Shown one piece after another: positions 1 through 6,835 of a DNA stretch of 12,793 bases. The notes under the pieces are model-generated. The model was not told the origin of the DNA and did not search any database. It saw only the letters and a program-made list of their open reading frames with translations. The translations under genes and the position numbers were made by a program. Where the stretch lies: positions 1 through 12,793 of the forward strand of contig CAZTLA010000082.1 in the NCBI GenBank assembly GCA_964614365.1. The letters run 5' to 3'. Within the stretch, counting starts at the first letter, position 1; each line of letters starts with the position of its first letter. This stretch comes from JACQWR01 sp964614365 (GTDB lineage: Bacteria; Desulfobacterota; Syntrophia; Syntrophales; JACQWR01).

Positions 1-54
1 GAAAGCGGACAATTCATGCGCTACAAAACCGGACAATTCTATTTGCTCTTGACA
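1..54. mobile_element. Probable terminal end of an IS21-family insertion sequence (partial)
   Basis: The 9-mer GGACAATTC occurs at 7-15 and again at 31-39, 24 bp apart. The second copy is followed by TATTTGCT, and the stretch ends in TTGACA at 49-54. Closely spaced copies of a GGACAATT-type motif ending in ...CA are what I remember of the multiple terminal repeats of IS21-family (istA/istB) elements. If so, the element lies to the left of the window and its outer tip is near 54. No transposase gene is inside the window and no target-site duplication can be seen. The call rests on pattern memory only. The stretch can be read in frame with the downstream cyclase, but that is not evidence that it is coding. 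Confidence 0.42.
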
Positions 55-126
55 GAATTTAACCAAACCGTCGAAAAAAGCCCGCCCGCTTTGCCCGGAT
101 TCCGAAACAGAGCGGTCTCTTGCGTC

Positions 127-154
127 TTGACTTTCAGGCAACCTCTGGTATTAT
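127..154 (+). promoter_or_regulatory. Predicted sigma-70 promoter of the cyclase-racemase operon
   Basis: TTGACT (127-132) and TATTAT (149-154) are separated by 16 bp. Each matches the consensus at five of six positions. Transcription would start near 161, giving a leader of about 20 nt before the ATG at 181. This also argues against the longer reading that starts upstream at 16. Confidence 0.5.
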
Positions 155-168
155 TCGCCTACCGTTTT

Positions 169-173
169 GGAGG
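169..173 (+). promoter_or_regulatory. Ribosome binding site deciding the cyclase start
   Basis: GGAGG lies 7 nt before the ATG at 181. No comparable site precedes the in-frame ATG at 16, which lies inside the insertion-sequence-like stretch. The 181 start is therefore preferred. Confidence 0.65.
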
Positions 174-180
174 GACGTCC

Positions 181-2430
181 ATGAAGGAACGACTGAGAAA
201 GCCGCTTTCCGTTTCGCCGCTGAAGATAACGTTTTTTATCATCATCATTGCCCTTGTTCTTATGTTTATGGATGTTCCTTTCCTCCGTTTCATGGAACTC
301 AAGGCCCTTGATTTGAGGATGCTTTCCCGGGGGAAGGTTGCCGCGGGCGGAGAAACGGTCATCGCCGTGATTGATGAGAAGAGTTTGAGCGAATTGGGCC
401 GTTGGCCCTGGCCGCGCACGACGATAGCAAGACTTGTGGCTACCCTGAAAGCGGACGGGGCAAAGGCGGTGGGCTTTGACGTCGTTTTTGCCGAGCCGGA
501 CGAGAATTCCAGCCTGAAAACCATTGCCGAACTTAATGGGGAGGCCGCCAATCTCGGCATACGGGATGCGAAACTGACCGGTCTTCTGAATGCGAAGAAA
601 AAGCTGGCCGACACGGATGCCGCCCTGGCAGCAATGATCAAGAAGGCAGGCAACGTCACCCTCGGCTATTTTTTCCACACATCGAGCAAAGACGCCTCTC
701 ATCTCACGGAAAAAGAAATAGCGGCGGGAGCGGAAAACATCGCCGGTTCCCGGTACCAGATGATCAAGGTCAGAGCAAAGCCTGACGAGTCGTCTCTGGT
801 GCATGCCTTTGCCGCGGTGCCCAATCTTCGATCATTTTCCCGGGCCGCCGAAAACAGCGGCTATTTTAATGCCTTCCCCGATTCCGATGGAACAATTCGC
901 TGGTCGCCGCTGGTCATAAAGTTTGGGGACAATTATTATCCCTCGCTGGCAGTTTCTCTCCTGCTCCAGTATCTGGACCGGCCCACGCTCGTGCTCAACA
1001 TGGACGAGTTCGGCGTCAGCGGAGTGGAGATAGACACGGTGGACATTCCCACCGACGGCGCCGGGAGAATGCTGGTCAATTATATGGGGCCGGCAAAGAC
1101 CTTTCCCCATTATTCCATCTCCGACATTATCGGCGGCCGCGTCTCTCCTGATATTTTCCGGAACAAGATCGTTATCGTAGGCGCCACCGCCAAAGGAATT
1201 TACGACCTGCGGGTTACGCCCTTCAGCGCCGTGTATCCCGGCGTGGAGATCCATGCCACGGTCATAGACAATATCCTGCACCGGAACTTTCTCCGGCAAT
1301 CCTGGTGGACGGAATTTCTCGATGTCTGTGCCATTGTTCTGCTTGGACTTCTCATGGGGGCGGCAATCCCTCGGTTGAGGGCGATGGCGGGATTGCTGGT
1401 TGCCGTCCTTATCATTGTCGTCTATTACGGTATAAATACCTACATCTTTTCCCGTTACCGGGTCTGGATGAATCTCGTTTATCCCGTGGTCGCCATGCTG
1501 ACCGTTTATCTGGGCATAACGGTTTACCGTTACGTCACCGAAGAGAGAGAGAAGAAGAAGATTCGGGGTGCATTCCAGTATTACCTTACCGCTTCCGTAA
1601 TCACCGAAATGCTGAAAGACCCGTCGAAGCTGAAGCTGGGCGGCGACAAGAAAAACCTCACCGTTCTTTTTTCCGACATCCGGGGTTTCACGACCATTGC
1701 GGAGCAATTGCCTCCGGAAGACCTTGTCCATCTGCTCAATGAATATCTGACGGCGATGACGGATCTGGTCTTCAAGTACGATGGCCTGCTTGATAAGTAT
1801 ATCGGTGATGCCGTGATGGCCGTGTTTGGGGCGCCTCTTGATCAGCCGGACCATGCCCTCCGGACGTGCAGGACGGCCCTCGAAATGATTGATGCCCTGA
1901 AGGCGCTGCAGAGGAAATGGCATGAAGAAGGCAAGCCCGTCTTAAACATCGGTATTGGCATCAACACGGGGGACATGGTGGTGGGAAACATGGGATCGAA
2001 GATGCGGTTCAATTATACCGTCATGGGGGACATGGTCAATCTTGCTTCCCGTTTGGAGGGGATCAACAAGGAGTACGGAACGAACATTGTCATCAGTGAG
2101 TTCACCCATGCCGTGGTCAAGGATGCCGTCTTCTGCCGTGAACTCGATTCCGTACGGGTCAAGGGGAAGAAGCTCCCCGTGAAAATCTACGAATTGCTCT
2201 GCGAAAGGAAAGACGCCGGACCGCGGGAGGAATTCGTCCGGTTGTTCGAGGGAGGGTTGGCGAAATACAAGCAGGGCTCGTGGGACGAGGCCATTGCATC
2301 CTTCCGGAAGGTCCTGGAAATACAACCGGGCGATCCTCCTGCCCAACTCTATATTTCGCGATGCGGGGAACTGAAAGAAAAACCACCCGCTGCTTCCTGG
2401 GATGGGGTGTTTACCATGACCAGGAAGTAA
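181..2430 (+). CDS. CHASE2-domain class III adenylate/guanylate cyclase, membrane-bound
   Basis: Makes a cyclic nucleotide, probably cAMP, from the NTP in response to an extracytoplasmic signal. The 749-residue protein starts with a membrane segment (about 15-35). A CHASE2 sensor (about 40-375) follows, then three clustered membrane segments (about 380-397, 402-421, 430-449), a short cytoplasmic linker, the class III catalytic domain (about 485-670) and one TPR-like unit (about 686-728). The metal-binding aspartates are D499 in FSDIRGFT and D543 in KYIGDAVM. N620 and R624 in VNLASRLE are the transition-state residues. K539 with T613 is the substrate-specifying pair, which resembles bacterial adenylate cyclases such as cyanobacterial CyaC; guanylate specificity is not excluded. 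The architecture is the usual one for this family, and all catalytic residues are present. An alanine racemase follows after 6 bp, so the two are probably co-transcribed. Confidence 0.93.
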   Translation: MKERLRKPLSVSPLKITFFIIIIALVLMFMDVPFLRFMELKALDLRMLSRGKVAAGGETVIAVIDEKSLSELGRWPWPRTTIARLVATLKADGAKAVGFDVVFAEPDENSSLKTIAELNGEAANLGIRDAKLTGLLNAKKKLADTDAALAAMIKKAGNVTLGYFFHTSSKDASHLTEKEIAAGAENIAGSRYQMIKVRAKPDESSLVHAFAAVPNLRSFSRAAENSGYFNAFPDSDGTIRWSPLVIKFGDNYYPSLAVSLLLQYLDRPTLVLNMDEFGVSGVEIDTVDIPTDGAGRMLVNYMGPAKTFPHYSISDIIGGRVSPDIFRNKIVIVGATAKGIYDLRVTPFSAVYPGVEIHATVIDNILHRNFLRQSWWTEFLDVCAIVLLGLLMGAAIPRLRAMAGLLVAVLIIVVYYGINTYIFSRYRVWMNLVYPVVAMLTVYLGITVYRYVTEEREKKKIRGAFQYYLTASVITEMLKDPSKLKLGGDKKNLTVLFSDIRGFTTIAEQLPPEDLVHLLNEYLTAMTDLVFKYDGLLDKYIGDAVMAVFGAPLDQPDHALRTCRTALEMIDALKALQRKWHEEGKPVLNIGIGINTGDMVVGNMGSKMRFNYTVMGDMVNLASRLEGINKEYGTNIVISEFTHAVVKDAVFCRELDSVRVKGKKLPVKIYELLCERKDAGPREEFVRLFEGGLAKYKQGSWDEAIASFRKVLEIQPGDPPAQLYISRCGELKEKPPAASWDGVFTMTRK

Positions 2431-2436
2431 TCAACT

Positions 2437-4386
2437 ATGGAAGATCATAAATACAGAAGCTGGGTCGAAGTGGACCTGGACAGTTTTACCGCCAACTGGG
2501 ACGAGATGAAGAGGCTCGTCGGCCCCGGCGTCAGGATTATGCAGGTCGTGAAGGCGGATGGCTATGGACACGGGGCGATAGAAATATCCCATGTTGCCCT
2601 GAGAAACGGCGCCGCCATGCTGGGGGTTGCCAATGCCGATGAGGGCGTACAACTGCGCGTCGGCGGCATCGCGGCGCCCATCCTGATCCTGAGCCCTTCC
2701 ACGGGCGACGAAATCAACGAAATCATCAAGTACAGCCTTATCCCTTCGGTTTCCGATTTAGGTTTTGCCCGGGAACTGCAGAAGCAATGTTCACAGGCCG
2801 ATATCCGGATGCCCATCCATATTGAAGTGGACACGGGTATGGGTCGGGGCGGTACGATGCGCAGCGAGGCCCTGCAGATGATACGGGAAACCAGGGGGTT
2901 TCCCGATCTGGTCCCCGAGGGAATCTTCACCCATTTTTCCCAGAGCGAGGTTCTTACCGATTATACCGTAACGCAGGGGGATTTGTTCTTGGGCATGCTT
3001 AAGGAGCTGGAATCATGCAACATATCGATCCCCATGAAGCACCTGTCCAACAGCGGCGCCATCATCAATTATTCCCGGTATCACATGGACATGGTGCGGC
3101 CGGGTCTCATGTCGTATGGTATACATCCTTCGCCGGCGACGGAAGCAAGGGCCGCCCTCCTGCCGGTCATGACGTTCAAGACAAAGATCGTCCTGATCAA
3201 GGAATTCCCCGAAGGGTACGGGATCGGCTATGGCCGGACGTACATCACGAAGAAGCCCACTCGCATCGCCACCATACCCGTGGGGTATGGCGACGGGTAT
3301 GGATTTGTGCTTTCCAACCAGGGTGAGGTCCTGATCCGGGGGCGGCGGGCGCCGATTGTGGGACGCGTCTCCATGGATATGTGCACCGTGGACGTGAGCG
3401 CACTCGGTGCGTGCGCCGTGGGCGACGAGGTGGTCATGATGGGCCGGCAGGGCGACGAATACATATCGGCCAACGATATTGCCGCCCGCGAGGGTACCAT
3501 AAGCTACGAGGTCCTCTGCGCATTGGGAAAGCGCGCGCCGCGCGTATTTGTGCAGAAAGGCGGGACCGGCGCCGTGGAGCCGCGCCTGCGCCGTATCTTT
3601 ATTCCCGATGAGGAAAAATCCCTATCGCGGCTTGACGGCATCATCCGCAGTTGTTTCCAGGCGCGCGTACAGAGCGTGGAAATGGGCGATGCGATCTATT
3701 ATGAGATGTTCGATACCCTCTTCGGCAGGGAAGATCGTGAGCTCGAACTGCGTTCCGACTTCCGTTACGGCATAACCGTGAGCGGGTTGCGGGAAGAGGG
3801 CGGGGGGGGCGAAAGCGAAGAGAACGGCAATCTTACCGTAACCACCCGCATCGAGTACGTGAAGACCCTCAAGCATCCCCTGTTCATGATCGGCTGCGCC
3901 CCCGATAATGCGCAGCTTGCCGCTTTTTTTGAGGATAAGCACTGCGAATACCGCTGGCTTCTCAACCGCCGGAATGGTCCCGTCGGGGATAAGGATTTCC
4001 GGGTTGCTCGGGTTGCCCTGGACGATGTTGATGTTCCCTTTGTACGCGCGGAGAATACGATAAGAGGGTACGAGGTCTGGTATGGGGGCGAATCTCTCCG
4101 CAGCAGGATAGGCAGCAAAATCAAGCTCGCGATCGAGATTGTCACCCGGCAGGCGCGTGAGAACAACATCTTTTCCGTTTACCTTGTCTATCCCACGCGC
4201 GGACTGGATATATCCTTCAATTATGAAGGGGCGGGTTTCCGGGATGTGCGGGACGTGTATTTTTTTGCCGGACGCCATCCCTATCCGGAGATCCTGAGGG
4301 AAAAAGGCCGATCGCTCCGGTTGAAGATCAGTAATAACGTATGGATTTTTCCGAACAGCGGGGTGACGTTTATTGGTGAAAAGTGA
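2437..4386 (+). CDS. alr: Alanine racemase with a large unrecognised C-terminal extension
   Basis: PLP-dependent interconversion of L- and D-alanine, supplying D-Ala for peptidoglycan. Residues 1 to about 372 form a complete racemase. K39 in VVKADGYGHG is the PLP lysine, and the GYGDGY motif (283-288) carries the second catalytic base, probably Y284. RVSMDM (310-315) is also typical. Ordinary racemases are 360-390 residues; this one has 649. The extra part, about 385-649, has a charged first half, a glycine/glutamate-rich linker at 453-465 and a mixed alpha/beta-looking second half. I see no known motif in it (no PilZ, cNMP-binding or ATP-grasp signature). The ATG at 2437 is preceded by AGGAAG (2422-2427), 9 nt away and inside the end of the cyclase gene, so translation may be coupled. 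The gene ends in a perfect inverted repeat. The racemase assignment is secure; the role of the extension is unknown. Confidence 0.93.
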   Translation: MEDHKYRSWVEVDLDSFTANWDEMKRLVGPGVRIMQVVKADGYGHGAIEISHVALRNGAAMLGVANADEGVQLRVGGIAAPILILSPSTGDEINEIIKYSLIPSVSDLGFARELQKQCSQADIRMPIHIEVDTGMGRGGTMRSEALQMIRETRGFPDLVPEGIFTHFSQSEVLTDYTVTQGDLFLGMLKELESCNISIPMKHLSNSGAIINYSRYHMDMVRPGLMSYGIHPSPATEARAALLPVMTFKTKIVLIKEFPEGYGIGYGRTYITKKPTRIATIPVGYGDGYGFVLSNQGEVLIRGRRAPIVGRVSMDMCTVDVSALGACAVGDEVVMMGRQGDEYISANDIAAREGTISYEVLCALGKRAPRVFVQKGGTGAVEPRLRRIFIPDEEKSLSRLDGIIRSCFQARVQSVEMGDAIYYEMFDTLFGREDRELELRSDFRYGITVSGLREEGGGGESEENGNLTVTTRIEYVKTLKHPLFMIGCAPDNAQLAAFFEDKHCEYRWLLNRRNGPVGDKDFRVARVALDDVDVPFVRAENTIRGYEVWYGGESLRSRIGSKIKLAIEIVTRQARENNIFSVYLVYPTRGLDISFNYEGAGFRDVRDVYFFAGRHPYPEILREKGRSLRLKISNNVWIFPNSGVTFIGEK

Positions 4387-4434
4387 CGGCTTCATAATAA
4401 GCGCCGGAGGCAGGGCGCTTATTATGAAGCCGTC
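4385..4434. repeat. Perfect 21-bp inverted repeat with 8-nt loop at the racemase stop codon
   Basis: The arms 4385-4405 and 4414-4434 are exact reverse complements (21 of 21 positions). The loop 4406-4413 is GGAGGCAG. The left arm begins on the second base of the racemase TGA. In RNA this is a very stable hairpin, but neither strand continues into a run of U, so it is not a textbook intrinsic terminator. It could still end or protect the upstream transcript, or be one copy of a dispersed palindromic repeat. Confidence 0.85.
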
Positions 4435-4550
4435 CCAGAATTAACTTTAAGCAGATTGTAATCATATCACTATTGTATATTAAGTTTTACTTATTCTGTC
4501 TTTGCAAAAGGGAAATTTGAAGCTCATAGGCAGGAAGGGATTTATCGGAA
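4435..4550 (+). other. AT-rich leader region of the ligase gene
   Basis: This stretch is noticeably AT-rich, fits no gene and probably holds the ligase promoter. The best pair is weak: TTGTAA at 4456-4461 and TATTAA at 4478-4483, 16 bp apart, each four of six to consensus. The ribosome site is GGAAGGG (4533-4539), about 11 nt before the ATG at 4551. The preceding hairpin makes independent expression of the ligase plausible. Confidence 0.3.
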
Positions 4551-5606
4551 ATGAAGAGGCTCAGGGTGGGAGTGATTTTTGGCGGCTTGTCTTCGGAGAA
4601 GGAAGTCTCCTTGAACAGCGGCCGTAATGTTTTTGATAACCTGGATCAAGAGATGTACGAGGGCGTGCCGGTCTTCATGGATGGCACGGGCGCTCTCTGG
4701 ATTATACCCTGGCAGCTTATCTCGCAAAATACCACTACCGACATTTCGGAACATCTCGCGGGCGAAGCGAGAAGAATATCCTACGAAACACTCCGTAACG
4801 AGATAGATTTTGCGTTTATCGCCTTGCATGGGAAATACGGCGATGACGGCTGCATTCAGGGATTCCTGGAACTGCAGAAGATACCCTATACGGGACCCGG
4901 CGTCCTGGCTTCCGCCCTGGGGATGGACAAGCACGTGCAGCAGAAAATTCTGCGGGCGGCAGGCATTGGCGTGCCAGAGAGCATCATGGTAACGGGCGAC
5001 CGATGGCAAGAGGACAGCGAAGGGGCAACCCGGGAATTACGGGGGCACTTTCACTATCCCTTTTTTATGAAACCGATCCGGGAAGGTTCCAGTATGGGCG
5101 TCAGCCTCGTCAGGGATGAAGACTCTCTGGTGCGGGGAATGGAGGCCGCTCTCGCGTGGGACAATGCCGTGCTGGTGGAGGAGTTTCTCGACGGTACGGA
5201 GTTCTCATGCATCGTGATCGAGGAGGACGGAAATATCATGCCGCTGGAAGTAACGGAAATCCATCCGCAGAGCGATTATTACACCTACGATGACAAGTAC
5301 ATGCCGGGGAGGTGCAGGAAGTTTACGCCCCCGAAGAACATTGATCGGGAGTCGGTGCAGAAGATCAGGACGGAGGCGGTAAGGGCTTTTCAGGCCCTTG
5401 GCTTCAGATCGTACGGTCGGATCGACGGCTTTCTCCTGAAGGATGGCCGGGTCCTGGTGACGGATCCCAATTCATCTTCCGGTATGGCGCCGTCCTCATT
5501 CTTTTTTGAACAGGCCGCCTGCGCGGGCATGCTTCCCTCCGTGATCATTTCCCTGCTGATTGAAAACGCGCTCAAGATTCACAAAGGGAAGAAAGGGCCG
5601 CTATGA
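4551..5606 (+). CDS. D-alanine--D-alanine ligase-type ATP-grasp enzyme with an atypical active-site loop
   Basis: ATP-dependent ligase joining D-alanine to D-alanine or a related acceptor. The 351-residue length is normal for Ddl. The N-terminal motif GVIFGGLSSEKEVS (7-20), ALHGKYGDDG (91-100) and the following IPYTGPGVLASALGMDK match the family well. ATP-grasp features include FFMKPIREGSSMGVS (171-185), VLVEEFLDGTEF (208-218) and the omega-loop region SDYYTYDDKYMPG. The C-terminal metal/nucleotide loop is different. Canonical Ddl has an E-x-N-T/S-x-P-G-M pattern; here it is DPNSSSGM (305-312), followed by APSSFFFEQAA. The Glu ligand is thus Asp and the usual Pro is Ser. The usual ED pair in the HGxxGED motif is DD. 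It is not in a mur gene cluster but lies downstream of the alanine racemase. It could be a second, specialised ligase; the acceptor substrate is uncertain. Confidence 0.85.
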   Translation: MKRLRVGVIFGGLSSEKEVSLNSGRNVFDNLDQEMYEGVPVFMDGTGALWIIPWQLISQNTTTDISEHLAGEARRISYETLRNEIDFAFIALHGKYGDDGCIQGFLELQKIPYTGPGVLASALGMDKHVQQKILRAAGIGVPESIMVTGDRWQEDSEGATRELRGHFHYPFFMKPIREGSSMGVSLVRDEDSLVRGMEAALAWDNAVLVEEFLDGTEFSCIVIEEDGNIMPLEVTEIHPQSDYYTYDDKYMPGRCRKFTPPKNIDRESVQKIRTEAVRAFQALGFRSYGRIDGFLLKDGRVLVTDPNSSSGMAPSSFFFEQAACAGMLPSVIISLLIENALKIHKGKKGPL

Positions 5607-5618
5607 TCCCTTGTTTCC

Positions 5619-6647
5619 TTATTTATAAATAATATCCTTGAGTTTCGCCAAGAGGGCCGTGTCTTGCTTGAAGTAATTCGCTATCGCCTTCTGCAGATCT
5701 TCACCCATGACCGGGGAAAGGCTTAGTTTTGCCTTTTTCAACTCAGCCAGGAGTTCCTTGTCCTTCAAGGTTTCCTGAAAGGCATTGCGGAGAATCTGTA
5801 CCCGTTCTTTCGGTGTCCCGGGAGGTAAGACGTAGGGCCGGACGAAAATCGGGGGGCTGTGTATGCCAAGCTCAATCATCTGTCTTGCTTCTTCAGTTTT
5901 GGCATACGTTATTGCCAAAGGAACATGAGGTATCTCCGGATTTGCCTTCGATACTCCCTGCAGGAGGGGAATGATATCACCGCTCTCCATGCCCCTGCCA
6001 AATGTCGCCTTGCCGGAATCCCAGGATAAACAGTTTCCATGCAGTTCCCCGCTCTCGATCGCCAGGCGGATCTCGGCCGTTCCCTTATAACCGGTCACCG
6101 GTCTGATAGGGAGCCCCAAGGCCGCCCTCAAGATTCTGGGGGTATTATCGCTGGAACTGGATCCGGGCGCCTGACCGCCAAACTTAAGAGGATCCTTGGC
6201 TTTGAACCACTGTTCCATAGTGGTGATACCGCTGGACTTCGCAACAAATACGACCGGATCATCCTGATGCGGGGCGCCGATGTACTCGTATTTTAACGCA
6301 TCGAATTCAACGCCCGGTTGTCTAAATATTTGATTCAGGAAGATCATCCCATTGGGGTGACCGATGATAAGGCCGTCGGGCTTTGCCGCTTTATAGACAT
6401 AATTGGCGGCAATCATGCTTCCGGCGCCGGTCATGTTGTCAACGACAACCGTTGGATTGCCCGGAATGTACTTGCCGAAATACCGGGCGATCGCTCTGGT
6501 GTAGATATCATATCCGCCGCCCGCCGACAGTCCGACAATGAAACGAATCGTTTTCCCCTCATAAAAAGGCTCGGCAGCAGGTGCAGTGCCGGAGATCAGA
6601 GTAAATACCATGACAGCCGCAACGAACAAGTAAAGTTTCTTCATCAT
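5619..6647 (-). CDS. Tripartite tricarboxylate transporter (TctC/Bug) family substrate-binding receptor
   Basis: Periplasmic receptor that binds a carboxylate and delivers it to a TctAB-type membrane transporter, or acts as a sensor. The 342-residue protein has a classic signal peptide: MMKK, a hydrophobic core at about 5-20, then TAPA with likely cleavage after residue 24. The mature part opens with YEGKTIRFIVG and has the family signatures GGGYD (43-47), IPGNPTVVVDNMTGAGS (61-77) and ANYVYKAAKPDG (81-92). The start at 6647 is set by AGGAGG 5 nt upstream; an ATG at 6644 is equally possible. The longer frame to 6722 would run through tandem repeats and is rejected. No TctA or TctB gene is nearby, so it is an orphan receptor. 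It runs divergently from the molybdenum hydroxylase operon, which suggests it captures that enzyme's substrate or a precursor (inference). It converges with the ligase gene, 12 bp away. Confidence 0.92.
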   Translation of the reverse strand: MMKKLYLFVAAVMVFTLISGTAPAAEPFYEGKTIRFIVGLSAGGGYDIYTRAIARYFGKYIPGNPTVVVDNMTGAGSMIAANYVYKAAKPDGLIIGHPNGMIFLNQIFRQPGVEFDALKYEYIGAPHQDDPVVFVAKSSGITTMEQWFKAKDPLKFGGQAPGSSSSDNTPRILRAALGLPIRPVTGYKGTAEIRLAIESGELHGNCLSWDSGKATFGRGMESGDIIPLLQGVSKANPEIPHVPLAITYAKTEEARQMIELGIHSPPIFVRPYVLPPGTPKERVQILRNAFQETLKDKELLAELKKAKLSLSPVMGEDLQKAIANYFKQDTALLAKLKDIIYK

Positions 6648-6652
6648 GTTCC

Positions 6653-6658
6653 CCTCCT
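6653..6658 (-). promoter_or_regulatory. Ribosome binding site deciding the receptor start
   Basis: On the minus strand AGGAGG lies 5 nt before the ATG at 6647 (8 nt before the one at 6644). It places the signal peptide exactly at the N terminus. Confidence 0.75.
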
Positions 6659-6683
6659 TATAACGACGATATTTCCTTAATGA

Positions 6684-6716
6684 GATATTGGATGGATATT
6701 GGATAGATATTGGATA
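6684..6716. repeat. Three tandem 11-bp repeats in the receptor leader
   Basis: Three contiguous copies of GATATTGGATR lie at 6684-6694, 6695-6705 and 6706-6716; the first ends in G, the others in A. The unit is about one helical turn, so all copies face the same side of the DNA. They lie 17 to 49 nt downstream of the predicted start point (about 6733) of the receptor transcript. They fit a co-operative operator or a leader-RNA binding site. Confidence 0.85.
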
Positions 6717-6739
6717 AGACATTGCTTTCTGCGGATTGA

Positions 6740-6768
6740 AATATAGGGTTGCTGTTTTGGCTTGTCAA
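6740..6768 (-). promoter_or_regulatory. Predicted sigma-70 promoter of the receptor gene
   Basis: On the minus strand a perfect TTGACA (6768-6763) is followed after exactly 17 bp by TATATT (6745-6740), five of six to TATAAT. Transcription would start near 6733, giving a leader of about 86 nt that includes the three 11-bp repeats. The -35 box lies within the small palindrome CTTGTCAAG (6761-6769, plus strand). Confidence 0.6.
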
Positions 6769-6776
6769 GGAATATT

Positions 6777-6805
6777 TTGCCAGATGGTTCAATATATAGT
6801 ATACG
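6777..6805 (+). promoter_or_regulatory. Predicted promoter of the molybdenum hydroxylase operon
   Basis: TTGCCA (6777-6782, five of six) and TATACG (6800-6805, four of six) are 17 bp apart. Transcription would start near 6812, about 24 nt before the ATG at 6836. The -35 box is 8 bp from the -35 box of the opposite promoter, so polymerase binding at one would likely interfere with the other. Confidence 0.4.
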
Positions 6806-6835
6806 GTCCAGATAAAAGGAGAAGCAAGGAGCGCC

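Noticed and set aside
16..180. N-terminal extension of the cyclase starting at the ATG at 16
   Set aside because: It runs through the insertion-sequence-like end and through the predicted promoter, has no ribosome site, and the 181 start has GGAGG at good distance plus a clean first membrane segment.
832..1923. 363-residue minus-strand frame inside the cyclase gene
   Set aside because: It is a shadow of a conserved cyclase coding region in another frame, with no ribosome site and no recognisable domain.
5619..5632. 14-bp AT-only palindrome TTATTTATAAATAA between the ligase and receptor genes
   Set aside because: It has no GC stem and overlaps the receptor stop codon; AT-only palindromes of this size arise easily and do not make a credible terminator.
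6648..6722. Longer start for the receptor gene at 6722
   Set aside because: The added residues are translated from the 11-bp tandem repeats and would bury the signal peptide; a strong ribosome site precedes 6647.
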